This document shows positions 17,646-26,521 of a DNA stretch of 64,000 bases, in pieces. The notes beneath the pieces were generated by a model. It was not told the origin of the DNA, searched no databases, and worked only from the letters and a program-made list of their open reading frames with translations. Origin of the DNA: Phaeobacter sp. 22II1-1F12B (GTDB taxonomy: Bacteria > Pseudomonadota > Alphaproteobacteria > Rhodobacterales > Rhodobacteraceae); NCBI RefSeq assembly GCF_002210165.1, contig NZ_AQQP01000007.1:62001-126000 (forward strand), read 5' to 3'. Within the stretch, counting starts at the first letter, position 1, and each line of letters begins with the position of its first letter. The translations under genes were made by a program, and so were the position numbers.

Positions 17646-18755
17646 ATGACCCAAGCGCCCGCCCCCGCCGCCTCGGCCGAACACCGCTTTCCCTGCGATC
17701 AATGCGGGGCCGATCTCCGTTTTGATCCGGCGGCCAATGCGCTTGTCTGCGCCCATTGCGGCCACAGACAAGACATCGGCGCGGGCCCTTGGGGCGGCAC
17801 CGCGCTGAAAGAACTCGACTTTCGCACCGCCATCGCGAAACAGCTCCCGCAGGCCGAGATGGAGGAAACCCGCACGGTTTCCTGCACCAATTGCGGCGCG
17901 ACCGTAGAATTCGACCCCGACACCCATGCGACCGAATGCCCGTTCTGCGCCAGCCCCGTTGTTACGGACACCGGCACCAACCGGCATATCAAACCGCGTG
18001 GCGTGCTGCCCTTCGCCTATGACGAGAAAAGCGCCCATGACGCGATGAGCAACTGGCTGGGCCGGCTCTGGTTCGCGCCCAACGGGCTCAAGGAATACGC
18101 GCGCAAGGGCCGCCGGATGGAGGGCATCTATGTCCCCTACTGGACTTTTGATGCCCACACTGCCTCAAGCTACACAGGCGAACGCGGGACGGTCTATTAC
18201 GTCACCCAGACCGTCGTTCAGAATGGCAAACGCGTACAACGGCAGGTGCCCAAGGTCCGCTGGAACCCCGCCCGGGGCCGGGTTGCGCGGTTTTTCGACG
18301 ATGTGCTCGTGCTCGCCTCAACCGGTTTGCCGAAATCCTACACAGACGCCCTGCAACCCTGGGACCTTTCGCGACTTGAAACCTACCAGCCGCAATACCT
18401 CGCCGGTTTCCGGGCCGAGGCCTACTCCGTTGAACTCGAAAGCGGCTTTACCGAGGCGCGACAGTACATGGACCGCGTGATCGAACGCGATGTGCGTTTC
18501 GACATCGGCGGCGATCAACAGCGCGTGCACAGTATCGATACCTCGCTCTCGGACGTGACTTTCAAACATATCCTGCTGCCGGTCTGGCTTGCCGCCTACA
18601 AGTACCGGGGCGAAACCTACCGTTTCGTGGTCAACGGCCAGACGGGCCGGGTGCAGGGCGAACGCCCCTATTCGGCCGTCAAGATCGCCATCGCCGTGAT
18701 CTTCGGCCTGATCCTCGCCGCCGCCTTCGGCTATATTGCCAACCAGTCCGGCTGA
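17646..18755 (+). CDS. Double zinc-ribbon protein with a C-terminal membrane anchor
   Basis: A 369-residue protein. Two zinc ribbons sit at the N-terminus: CDQCGA...CAHCG (about 18-40) and CTNCGA...CPFC (about 80-103). Database entries often call such proteins TFIIB-type or primosomal N'-like, but no helicase motifs are present. The middle (120-340) is a soluble beta-rich domain (GIYVPYWTFDAHTASSYTG, HILLPVWLAAYKYRGETY). The last 25 residues contain one hydrophobic helix (KIAIAVIFGLILAAAFGYIA), so the protein is tail-anchored. It follows the SPFH-GYF gene by 24 bp. A role in recruiting the SPFH oligomer to the membrane is an inference from this arrangement. Confidence 0.82.
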   Translation: MTQAPAPAASAEHRFPCDQCGADLRFDPAANALVCAHCGHRQDIGAGPWGGTALKELDFRTAIAKQLPQAEMEETRTVSCTNCGATVEFDPDTHATECPFCASPVVTDTGTNRHIKPRGVLPFAYDEKSAHDAMSNWLGRLWFAPNGLKEYARKGRRMEGIYVPYWTFDAHTASSYTGERGTVYYVTQTVVQNGKRVQRQVPKVRWNPARGRVARFFDDVLVLASTGLPKSYTDALQPWDLSRLETYQPQYLAGFRAEAYSVELESGFTEARQYMDRVIERDVRFDIGGDQQRVHSIDTSLSDVTFKHILLPVWLAAYKYRGETYRFVVNGQTGRVQGERPYSAVKIAIAVIFGLILAAAFGYIANQSG

Positions 18756-18772
18756 TCCTGAAAGGACACCCC

Positions 18773-19441
18773 ATGCGCCGCGTTCACTATCTCGAAGATT
18801 CCCGCGCCCATCGTATCCTCTGGCTGCTTGAGGAACTCGGGCTCGACTATGAGATCAAGACTTACAAGCGCGGCCCCGACATGCGCGCCCCGCGTGAGCT
18901 AAAGAACATCCACCCCCTCGGCAAATCCCCCGTGCTCGAGGAAGACAGCGCGGTCTATGCCGAAAGCGGGGCGATCACCGGATACCTCGTGGACCGCTAC
19001 GATACCTCGGGCGCGTTCAAGCCCGAACCCGGCACGGAAAACGGCGAACGCTATCGCTACTGGATGCACTATGCCGAAGGCTCGGCCATGCCGCTCCTGC
19101 TGCAAAAGCTGCTCTTTACCATGCTGCCGAAACGCGCCCCCGCCCTGATCCGCCCCGTCGCGCGCAAGATCTCGGACACCGCGCTCGACAAGATGGTCGA
19201 TCCGCAACTGGCCGATCACCTCGCCTTCTGGGAATCGGAACTGGCCCGCGACGGGTTCTTTGCCGGGCCGGAATTTACCGCCGCCGACATCATGATGAGC
19301 TTTCCGGTCGAGGCCGCCGCCGACCGCGCGATGGCAAACGGCCCCGGCCCCGCCACCGCCGCCTATCTCAAGGCGATCCGCGCGCGCCCGGCCTATCAGA
19401 AAGCTGTCGAAAAAGGGGCCTATCGCTACTCTGGCAGTTGA
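18773..19441 (+). CDS. Glutathione S-transferase family protein
   Basis: A 222-residue GST. The N-terminal thioredoxin-like domain shows VHYLEDSRAHRILWLLEELGLDYE, the G-site cis-Pro in LGKSPVLEED and the AESGAITGYLVDRYD segment that binds the gamma-glutamyl group (E/S). The C-terminal helical domain contains FFAGPEFTAADIMMSFPVEA, the usual N-capping box region. The Ser in EDSRAHR is the probable catalytic residue (beta/zeta-like type). It is cytosolic. It starts 17 bp after the zinc-ribbon gene, so it may be read through from the module, though the families are not otherwise linked. Substrate unknown. Confidence 0.9.
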   Translation: MRRVHYLEDSRAHRILWLLEELGLDYEIKTYKRGPDMRAPRELKNIHPLGKSPVLEEDSAVYAESGAITGYLVDRYDTSGAFKPEPGTENGERYRYWMHYAEGSAMPLLLQKLLFTMLPKRAPALIRPVARKISDTALDKMVDPQLADHLAFWESELARDGFFAGPEFTAADIMMSFPVEAAADRAMANGPGPATAAYLKAIRARPAYQKAVEKGAYRYSGS

Positions 19442-19504
19442 TCCTTGCCCTTGACCCGGGGGCACTCCATGCTGCGCCAAAGTGAAGGCACGCAAGGACA
19501 GATC

Positions 19505-20179
19505 ATGACAGTCGACCCCGGTTCCCTCGATACGCTGATGGCAAGCCGCTACTCCTGCCGGGGCTTCCTGCCGGACGCGGTGCCGCGCGAAACCATCGAA
19601 CAGATCGTCGCCACCGCACGCCGCGTGCCCTCATGGTGCAACGCCCAGCCGTGGCAGGTCGCGATCACCAGCGGCGAAGAAACCGACCGCTTTCGCGAGG
19701 CGCTGAAACAAGAGGTCATGCAAGCCAAGCACAGCAGCGACCTGCCCTTCCCCGACAGCTATTCCGGCGTCTATCAGGACCGACGCCGCACCTGCGGCTG
19801 GGCGCTTTACGATGCGGTCGGCGTGACCAAGGGCGACCGCGAAGGCTCGCGCCAGCAGATGCTGCGCAATTTCGATCTCTTCGATGCGCCCCATTGTGCG
19901 ATTATATCTTCGCCGGTCGAACTCGGGGCCTATGGCGCGCTGGACAGCGGCGGTTTCGTCACTGCCTTTACCCTTGCCGCGCAGGCCGCCGGAGTCGCGA
20001 CCATCGCGCAGGCCGCGCTGGCAGGCTACAGCCCCTTCCTGCATCGTTACTTCGACATTCCCGAAGACCGGCTGGTGCTCTGCGCGATTTCCTTCGGCTA
20101 TGCCGATCCCGACCACCCGGCCAACAAGTTCCGCACCGAACGCGCCGATCTCGACCAGATCATCGACTGGCGGGGCTGA
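19505..20179 (+). CDS. Nitroreductase family oxidoreductase
   Basis: A 224-residue FMN-dependent reductase. The N-terminal block [16 protein letters not shown] carries the conserved FMN-phosphate-binding Arg residues, [17 protein letters not shown] is the dimer-interface and FMN segment, and [19 protein letters not shown] plus [12 protein letters not shown] are the C-terminal FMN-binding strands. The ATG at 19505 is preceded by AAGGACAG; an earlier in-frame ATG would add 20 unrelated residues. The natural substrate of such enzymes is usually unknown; members reduce nitroaromatics or quinones. It lies in a co-directional run between GST and dtd, with one base separating it from dtd. Confidence 0.9.
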   Translation: MTVDPGSLDTLMASRYSCRGFLPDAVPRETIEQIVATARRVPSWCNAQPWQVAITSGEETDRFREALKQEVMQAKHSSDLPFPDSYSGVYQDRRRTCGWALYDAVGVTKGDREGSRQQMLRNFDLFDAPHCAIISSPVELGAYGALDSGGFVTAFTLAAQAAGVATIAQAALAGYSPFLHRYFDIPEDRLVLCAISFGYADPDHPANKFRTERADLDQIIDWRG

Positions 20180-20180
20180 G

Positions 20181-20618
20181 ATGCGGGTTCTGATCCAGCG
20201 CGTGACCGAGGCTTCGGTTGCCGTCAACAACGCCGTCATCGGCGAAATCGGCCCCGGCCTGATGCTGCTGGTCTGCGCCATGCAGGAAGATGGCGAGGCC
20301 GAAGCCGACAGGCTGGCCGCCAAGATCGCCAAGCTGCGCATCTTCCGCGACGAAGAGGGCCGCATGAACCGCTCCCTCCTCGACGTGAAAGGCAGCGCGC
20401 TCGTGGTCAGCCAGTTCACCCTTGCCGCCGATACCTCGCGCGGCAACCGCCCCGGCTTCTCCGCCGCCGCCCCGCCGGATGAGGGCGAAAGGTTGTATGA
20501 ATACTTCGCCCGTGTCCTGATGGAACAGGGCATCCCCGTCGCCACAGGCCGGTTCGGCGCGGATATGGCCGTGTCGCTGATCAATGACGGGCCGGTCACG
20601 ATCTGGATGGAGTCATGA
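20181..20618 (+). CDS. dtd: D-aminoacyl-tRNA deacylase
   Basis: A 145-residue DTD that hydrolyses D-aminoacyl-tRNAs and Gly-tRNA(Ala), protecting translation from wrong charging. Signature segments are [16 protein letters not shown] at the start, the catalytic-pocket block [17 protein letters not shown] and, at the C-terminus, [13 protein letters not shown], which contains the cross-subunit Gly-cisPro motif. Length is typical. The ATG comes one base after the nitroreductase stop, and the stop overlaps the glycerate kinase start as ATGA, indicating translational coupling through three genes. Confidence 0.94.
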   Translation: MRVLIQRVTEASVAVNNAVIGEIGPGLMLLVCAMQEDGEAEADRLAAKIAKLRIFRDEEGRMNRSLLDVKGSALVVSQFTLAADTSRGNRPGFSAAAPPDEGERLYEYFARVLMEQGIPVATGRFGADMAVSLINDGPVTIWMES

Positions 20619-21736
20619 GCGCCCCGGAGCAGACCCGCGAAGACGCCCGCGCCATATGGCAGGCCGGGGTCGATGCGGTCGGCGGCTATAACGCCGTGAC
20701 CCGCGCGCTAAACGAAGGCCCCGCAGAGAGGCCCGACCAGATCGTCGCGGTGGGCAAGGCCGCTGCCGCCATGACCCGCGCCGCGCTTGACCATTTCGGC
20801 CCCCTCCCCGCGCTGGTCGTGACCAAGGACGGCCACGGCGAAGGTCTCCCAACCGACGTCACCCTGATCGAATCCGCCCATCCCGTCCCCGACGAACGCA
20901 GCCTTGATGCAGGCCGCGCCCTGCGCGAATGCGTCGCCGGAATGACTGCCGACAGTCACCTGCTGTTGCTCGTTTCCGGCGGGGCCTCTGCCCTTGCCGA
21001 GGATCTGACCGAGGGCAACACGCTCGACGACCTCGCGGCATTGAACCGCTCGCTGCTCGCCAGCGGCAAGGACATCACCGAGATGAACGTCGAACGCCGC
21101 AAGATCAGCCGCATCAAGGGCGGCGGCCTGCTTTCGGCCTTTGCCGGCGCCACGGCGCAAGTGCTCGCGATCTCTGATGTACCGGGGGACGACATCGCCG
21201 TGATTGGCTCGGGTATCGGCGCACTGCCTCCCACGCCGAACTTTGCGGCCACCACCCGCATCGTCGCCTCCAACACCCACGCCCGCGACGCCGCGCTGGC
21301 CGAGGCGGAACGCCGGGGCTACAGAATCCTGACAACGGGCGAAGAGCTGCATGGCGATCTCGAAGCCCTTGCCAGCGATTGGGGTCCGCGCCTCTGCGGC
21401 ATGGAAAAAGGCGCGATTATCCTTGGCGGCGAACCCACCGTTCGCCTGCCCGACAACCCCGGTCAGGGCGGACGAAATCAGGCCCTCGCCCTTGCCCTGT
21501 CGCGCCATATCAAGGGGCGCGACGACATCACCCTGATCGTTGGCGGCACCGATGGAAACGACGGCCCGACCGACGCAGCAGGCGGTATTGTCGATGGTTC
21601 AACCTGGACCGACAGCGCGCAAGACGCGCTCAACCGGGCGGACAGCGGCTCCTATCTCGCTGATAACAATGCCCTTCTCACCACCGGCCCCACGGGCACA
21701 AATGTCATGGACCTATTGATCGCGCTCCGCTGTTGA
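20615..21736 (+). CDS. Glycerate kinase, MOFRL family (glycerate 2-kinase type)
   Basis: A 373-residue glycerate kinase of the DUF4147/MOFRL type, which phosphorylates D-glycerate, normally to 2-phosphoglycerate, feeding glyoxylate, serine or tartrate catabolism into glycolysis. Visible motifs: [37 protein letters not shown] (phosphate-binding loop), [19 protein letters not shown] and, in the C-terminal MOFRL domain, [18 protein letters not shown]. Such genes are variously called ttuD or gckA. The protein is about 40 residues shorter than some homologues, but both domains look complete. Its start overlaps dtd by 4 bp. No other glyoxylate-pathway gene is nearby, so its place in metabolism is not shown by context. 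Confidence 0.9.
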   Translation: MSAPEQTREDARAIWQAGVDAVGGYNAVTRALNEGPAERPDQIVAVGKAAAAMTRAALDHFGPLPALVVTKDGHGEGLPTDVTLIESAHPVPDERSLDAGRALRECVAGMTADSHLLLLVSGGASALAEDLTEGNTLDDLAALNRSLLASGKDITEMNVERRKISRIKGGGLLSAFAGATAQVLAISDVPGDDIAVIGSGIGALPPTPNFAATTRIVASNTHARDAALAEAERRGYRILTTGEELHGDLEALASDWGPRLCGMEKGAIILGGEPTVRLPDNPGQGGRNQALALALSRHIKGRDDITLIVGGTDGNDGPTDAAGGIVDGSTWTDSAQDALNRADSGSYLADNNALLTTGPTGTNVMDLLIALRC

Positions 21737-21768
21737 CATGCGGACGCCATTGCGTTGAAAGCTTGCCC

Positions 21769-23757
21769 ATGTCCACAAATACTCTCCGCGAGATCGAAGA
21801 GCTGCCCGATCTGGGCATCATGCTTTCCGATGGCTGCCGTCTCTCCGCCCGCGTCTGGCGTCCTCTCGATGCTGCTGACGACCCGGTGCCGGTCATCCTT
21901 GAATACCTGCCCTACCGCAAACGCGACGGCACCTGCGCCCGCGATGCGCTGACCCATCCCTATTTCGCCAAGCGCGGTTATGCCTGCCTGCGCGTCGACA
22001 TGCGCGGCAATGGCGACAGCGAAGGTCTGATGGAGGATGAATATACCGCGCAGGAACAGGCCGACGCGGTCGAGGTCATCAACTGGGTCGCCGCGCAGGA
22101 CTGGTGCAACGGCAATGTCGGCATGATGGGCATCAGCTGGGGCGGCTTCAACTCGCTTCAGGTCGCCGCCCTGCAACCCGATCCGCTCAAGGCGATCATC
22201 ACGCTCTGCTCGACCGTGGACCGCTTTGCCGATGACATTCACTACAAGGGCGGCTGCCTCTTGAACGAAAACCTCGGCTGGGGGGCGACCATGTGGGCCT
22301 ATTCCAGCCGCTCGCCCGATCCGGCCCTGCGCGACGACTGGCGCGACCTCTGGCTGAAACGGCTTGAAAACGAACCCTTCCTCGCGACCCGCTGGCTCTC
22401 GCACCAGCGCCGCGATGCCTATTGGCAGCATGGCTCCGTCTGCGAGGACTATTCAGCGCTCAAGGCCAAGGTACTGGCGGTCGGCGGCTGGGGCGACAGC
22501 TACAAGAACGCGGTGCCGCAGCTTGTGGAAAATGTGCCCGGCGCCAAGGGCATCGTCGGTCCATGGGTCCACAAATATCCGCATTTCGCCGTACCCGAAC
22601 CGCGCATCGGCTTTCTGCAGGAGGCCCTGCGCTGGTGGGATCACTGGCTCAAGGGCATCGACACCGGCGTCGAGGACGACCCCGATTACCGCGCCTACCT
22701 GATGGACGGGGTGCGCCCGGCCACATGGTACACAAATCGCGACGGGCGCTGGATCACGGAAAGCGAGGGCGCTTCAGCCCATCTGCCGGTGCAAACATGG
22801 CACCTGACCGACAACGGGTTGTCACAGGAAAGCGGCCCGCTCAGGCAATCCGTTACCTCCCCCGCCCATTGCGGCGCGGCTTCTGGCGAATATTGCGCGA
22901 TCTGGCTGGGGCCGGAAATGCCCGGCGACCAGCGCGGCGACGATGCGTTTTCCGCCTGTTTCGACAGCGCCCCCGCAAGCGAGGACATGGATATCGTCGG
23001 CGCGCCCCGCGTCACGCTGACACTTTCCGCGGACAAGCCGCAGGCGCAGATGGCGGTGCGGCTCTGCCATATCCATCCGGATGGTGCCTCCACCCGGATC
23101 ACCTATGGCGTGCTGAACCTCAGCCACCGAAAAAGCGCCGCCAGCCCCGAACCGATGCCCCCCGGCGAGGCTGAACAGATCACGCTCGATCTCGACCACA
23201 TCGCCTATCGTCTGCCCAAGGGCCACCGCCTGCGGGTTGCGATCTCCTCTGCCTACTGGCCGCTGATCTGGCCCGCGCCGGAAATGGCGACGCTCTCGCT
23301 CAGCGCTGGCCAACTCGCCCTGCCGGTGCGCAAGACGGCGGACAAGGACGAATGGACCTTCCCGCCCCCCGACGCCGAAACCCCGTGGCAGATCACCACC
23401 CTGCGTAAAGGCTCCAACAGCCGCGCAAGCGAGATCGACCATAACAGCGGTGATATCCACCTCGTGATCACCGACGATTTCGGCAAGGTTCAGGACGATG
23501 TTCACGGGCTGATCTCGGGCGGCATCGCCCGCGAACGCTGGTCGATTCACCCCGACGATCCGCTCTCGGCGCGCGGCACCTGCCACTGGACGACCGAATT
23601 GGAGCGCGATGATATAATTCTGCGCACAGAGACCTTTAGCGAAATGTGGTCGGACCAGACGCGGTTCTATCTCAAGGGCCGAGTCGAAGCGTATGAAAAC
23701 GACGTTCTGATCTACGCACGCGACGAAAATGACACCATCGAAAGGGACCACCTTTAA
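21769..23757 (+). CDS. CocE/NonD-type alpha/beta hydrolase (Xaa-Pro dipeptidyl-peptidase-like)
   Basis: A 662-residue serine hydrolase of the CocE/NonD family. The alpha/beta-hydrolase core (about residues 1-300) has LEYLPYRKRDGT, GYACLRVDMRGNGDSEG (oxyanion-side motif) and the nucleophile elbow GMMGISWGGFNSLQVA (G-x-S-x-G). The catalytic Asp/His region is seen as VGGWGDSYKNAV and VGPWVHKYPHF. The C-terminal part (about 320-560) is the jelly-roll X-Pro dipeptidyl-peptidase-like domain (RVTLTLSADKPQAQMAVRL). The family cleaves peptides, esters or amides. No signal peptide is seen, so it is cytosolic. Its stop lies 122 bp before a dipeptide-type importer on the same strand, so it may process the imported compound. 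Confidence 0.88.
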   Translation: MSTNTLREIEELPDLGIMLSDGCRLSARVWRPLDAADDPVPVILEYLPYRKRDGTCARDALTHPYFAKRGYACLRVDMRGNGDSEGLMEDEYTAQEQADAVEVINWVAAQDWCNGNVGMMGISWGGFNSLQVAALQPDPLKAIITLCSTVDRFADDIHYKGGCLLNENLGWGATMWAYSSRSPDPALRDDWRDLWLKRLENEPFLATRWLSHQRRDAYWQHGSVCEDYSALKAKVLAVGGWGDSYKNAVPQLVENVPGAKGIVGPWVHKYPHFAVPEPRIGFLQEALRWWDHWLKGIDTGVEDDPDYRAYLMDGVRPATWYTNRDGRWITESEGASAHLPVQTWHLTDNGLSQESGPLRQSVTSPAHCGAASGEYCAIWLGPEMPGDQRGDDAFSACFDSAPASEDMDIVGAPRVTLTLSADKPQAQMAVRLCHIHPDGASTRITYGVLNLSHRKSAASPEPMPPGEAEQITLDLDHIAYRLPKGHRLRVAISSAYWPLIWPAPEMATLSLSAGQLALPVRKTADKDEWTFPPPDAETPWQITTLRKGSNSRASEIDHNSGDIHLVITDDFGKVQDDVHGLISGGIARERWSIHPDDPLSARGTCHWTTELERDDIILRTETFSEMWSDQTRFYLKGRVEAYENDVLIYARDENDTIERDHL

Positions 23758-23879
23758 CATCACCGTTACACCAGCGCCCCAATAAGACTTGCGGGACGCA
23801 GGCAAATACGCAACCATTGACTCACCAATCAACAAAAACTGCACGGAAAGATGCAGCGTTCTCAAACGGGAGACTCCTA

Positions 23880-25466
23880 ATGAACGACGACCAACTCAAG
23901 TATTACGCAAGCCGCGTGACGGCCCTCAAGATGGGCCGCCGGGAATTCATCGGCCGCGCCACCGCGCTTGGCCTGACCACCACACTCGCAAGCGGCCTCT
24001 ACACCACATCGGCCCGCGCCGCAGGCCCGCAGACCGGCGGCACCATCCGCGTCGGCATTCAGGGCGGCGCCTCTTCTGACAGCCTCGACCCGGCAGTGGC
24101 CGCCAACGCCACCGCAACCTCTGTCTCCCGTCTCTGGGGCGAACCGCTGCTCGAACTCGCGCCGATGGGCGGTCTCGAAATGAAAGTCGCCGAGAGCTAT
24201 GAAAGCTCGCCGGACGCCAAGGTCTGGATGTTCAAGATCCGCTCCGGCGTGACCTTCTCGAACGGCAAGACCGTCACCGCCGAAGACGTGCTGGCCACGA
24301 TGGAGCGCCACTCGGGCGAAGACACCAAGTCGGGCGCGCTCGGCATCATGCGCGGCATTGCCAACATGCGCACCGAAGGCGACACCTTCATCGTCGAACT
24401 GGAACAGCCCAACGCTGACCTTCCCTACCTGCTGACCGACTATCACCTCATCATCCAGCCCAACGGCGGCAAGGACGACCCGACCGCCGCCATCGGCACC
24501 GGTCCCTATGTCCTGCAAGAGGTCGACATGGGCGTGCGCTTTGTCGCGACCAAGCGTGACGACTACTGGGGTGACCTCGGCTTTGCCGATACCATCGAAT
24601 ACGTGGTCATCAACGACGACACCGCCCGTATGGCGGCGCTGCAGTCCGGCCAGGTCGACATGGTCAACCGCGTTCCCCCGCGTACCGCCGCGCTTGTCGG
24701 CCGCGCGCCGAACATCGACGTGCGCACCACGTCCGGTCCGGGCCATTACGTGTTCATCATGCACTGCAACACGTCGCCGTTTGACAACAACGACCTGCGT
24801 CTGGCGCTGAAATACGCGATCAACCGCGAGGAAATGGTTGAAAAAATCCTCTTCGGTTACGGTTCGGTCGGCAACGACACCCCGATCAACTCGTCCTACC
24901 CGCTCTACACCGAGCTGGAACAGCGCAGCTACGATCCGGACAAGGCCCGTTTCCACTACGAGAAATCCGGCCATGACGGCCCGATCGTCCTGCGTACCTC
25001 GGACAACTCCTTCCCGGGCGCACCCGACGCATCGGCGCTCTACCAGCAATCCGCTGCCGCGGCCGGTATCCCGCTGGAAATCAAGCGTGAACCCAACGAC
25101 GGTTACTGGTCCGAAGTCTGGAACGCCCAGCCCTTCTGCACCAGCTACTGGGGCGGCCGTCCGACCCAGGACGCGATGTTCTCCACGGCCTATCTCTCAA
25201 GCGCGGACTGGAACGACACCCGTTTCAACAACGAGCGTTTCGACGAGCTGCTGTTCAAGGCCCGTGCCGAGCTGGACGAAGCCAAGCGGACCGAGATGTA
25301 CCACGAGATGTCGCTGCTTGTGCACGACGAAGGTGGCCTGATCTGCCCGATGTTCAACGACTTTGTCGATGGCATCTCGCAGCGCGTGACCGGCTGGGAA
25401 GAACCCAAGGTCGGCTTCGAGCTGATGAACTTCTACGCACCGCAGAAGATGTGGGTCGCCGCCTGA
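23880..25466 (+). CDS. Dipeptide/oligopeptide-type ABC transporter substrate-binding protein
   Basis: A 528-residue periplasmic binding protein of the SBP_bac_5 family. The N-terminus carries a twin-arginine signal, GRREFIGRATALGLTTTLASG, ending near SARAAG, so export is by Tat and the protein may fold in the cytosol. The mature part has the cluster-C pattern: GGTIRVGIQGG, SSPDAKVWMFKIRSGVTFSNG, the TGPYVL turn and DLRLALKYAINREEMV. The ATG at 23880 has a GGGAGA ribosome site just upstream. It heads an operon with two permeases and one double ATPase. Ligands in this family range from peptides to nickel, opines and sugars, and cannot be fixed here. Confidence 0.93.
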   Translation: MNDDQLKYYASRVTALKMGRREFIGRATALGLTTTLASGLYTTSARAAGPQTGGTIRVGIQGGASSDSLDPAVAANATATSVSRLWGEPLLELAPMGGLEMKVAESYESSPDAKVWMFKIRSGVTFSNGKTVTAEDVLATMERHSGEDTKSGALGIMRGIANMRTEGDTFIVELEQPNADLPYLLTDYHLIIQPNGGKDDPTAAIGTGPYVLQEVDMGVRFVATKRDDYWGDLGFADTIEYVVINDDTARMAALQSGQVDMVNRVPPRTAALVGRAPNIDVRTTSGPGHYVFIMHCNTSPFDNNDLRLALKYAINREEMVEKILFGYGSVGNDTPINSSYPLYTELEQRSYDPDKARFHYEKSGHDGPIVLRTSDNSFPGAPDASALYQQSAAAAGIPLEIKREPNDGYWSEVWNAQPFCTSYWGGRPTQDAMFSTAYLSSADWNDTRFNNERFDELLFKARAELDEAKRTEMYHEMSLLVHDEGGLICPMFNDFVDGISQRVTGWEEPKVGFELMNFYAPQKMWVAA

Positions 25467-25467
25467 T

Positions 25468-26424
25468 ATGGGGCCCATCGCAAAACTGCTGGCCCAGCGC
25501 ATCGCGCTGGGCCTGCTTCTCCTCTTTCTCGTGTCGATCCTGATCTTCGCGGGAACCCAGATCCTGCCCGGCGACGTCGCGCAGTCGATCCTAGGCCAGT
25601 CGGCCACGCCCGAAGCACTTGCCAACCTTCGCGCCGAACTGGGCCTCAACGAACCTGCCGTCAGCCGCTATTTCGCTTGGCTGGGAGGCGCCATCACCGG
25701 AGATCTGGGCACCGCGCTCACATCCGGTCAGGACATTGCCAGCCAGCTTGGTTCGCGCATGTCGAATACCCTGCTTCTCGCCTTCTGGGCTGCCATCATC
25801 TCGGTGCCGCTGGCGATCTTTCTCGGGCTTCTCGCCGTCCGCTTCCGCGACCGCTGGCCCGACAAGCTGATCTCGGCCGTCACGCTGGCCTCGATCTCGG
25901 TGCCTGAATTCCTGATCGGTTACGTGCTGATGTACATCATCGGCGTGAAACTCGGCTGGGCGCCTTCCGTATCCACGATCTACCCCGGCATGAGCCTCGG
26001 CGCCAAGCTGAACGCCATTGCCCTGCCCGTCACCGTTCTGACGCTGGTCGTGCTTGCACATATGATGCGCATGACCCGCGCCGCGATCCTGAACGTGATG
26101 CAGTCGGCCTATATCGAAACGGCCGAACTCAAGGGCCTCTCGATGTTCAAGATCATCTGGAGACACGCCTTCCCGAACTCGATCGCCCCGATCGTCAACG
26201 TGGTCATGCTGAACCTCGCATACCTCGTGGTGGGCGTCGTCGTGATCGAGGTGGTATTCACCTATCCCGGCATGGGCCAGTACCTTGTCGATCACGTCTC
26301 CAAGCGCGACGTTCCCGTCGTACAGGCCTGCGGCCTTGTCTTTGCCGCCGTCTACATCGGCCTGAACATGGTCGCGGATATCGTTTCGATCATTTCCAAT
26401 CCCCGGTTGAGGCACCCGAAATGA
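25468..26424 (+). CDS. ABC transporter permease, DppB type
   Basis: A 318-residue inner-membrane permease. The first segment (ALGLLLLFLVSILIFAGTQILPGD) and the region ending at ISQLG-type periplasmic loop GDLGTALTSGQDIASQLG are typical of DppB/OppB. Five further membrane spans follow. The coupling-helix EAA motif is ETAELKGLSMFKIIWRHAFPN (about residues 212-232), which contacts the ATPases. The ATG comes one base after the stop of the binding-protein gene. Together with the DppC-type permease it forms the translocation path. Confidence 0.93.
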   Translation: MGPIAKLLAQRIALGLLLLFLVSILIFAGTQILPGDVAQSILGQSATPEALANLRAELGLNEPAVSRYFAWLGGAITGDLGTALTSGQDIASQLGSRMSNTLLLAFWAAIISVPLAIFLGLLAVRFRDRWPDKLISAVTLASISVPEFLIGYVLMYIIGVKLGWAPSVSTIYPGMSLGAKLNAIALPVTVLTLVVLAHMMRMTRAAILNVMQSAYIETAELKGLSMFKIIWRHAFPNSIAPIVNVVMLNLAYLVVGVVVIEVVFTYPGMGQYLVDHVSKRDVPVVQACGLVFAAVYIGLNMVADIVSIISNPRLRHPK

Positions 26425-26465
26425 GCGTCGTCACGACGCTCGTTTCGCCCGCGGCATCTGCCGCG
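26423..26465 (+). other. Two consecutive intercistronic hairpins in the importer operon
   Basis: GAGCGTCGT-C-ACGACGCTC (26423-26441) is a perfect 9-bp inverted repeat that overlaps the stop of the first permease gene. CGCGGCA-TC-TGCCGCG (26450-26465) is a second perfect 7-bp repeat. They fill part of the 97-bp gap before the second permease gene. Neither is followed by a T-run, so mRNA-stability or processing elements are more likely than terminators. Confidence 0.6.
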
Positions 26466-26521
26466 CCTCACCATCAACCGGCAACAATAAATAAGACCGC
26501 CCCCCGACAGGAGGCACGAAA

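Noticed and set aside
16377-18158. A 593-codon minus-strand frame across the SPFH and zinc-ribbon genes
   Set aside because: Spans two well-supported plus-strand genes and their gap, with Gly/Arg-rich translation and no domains.
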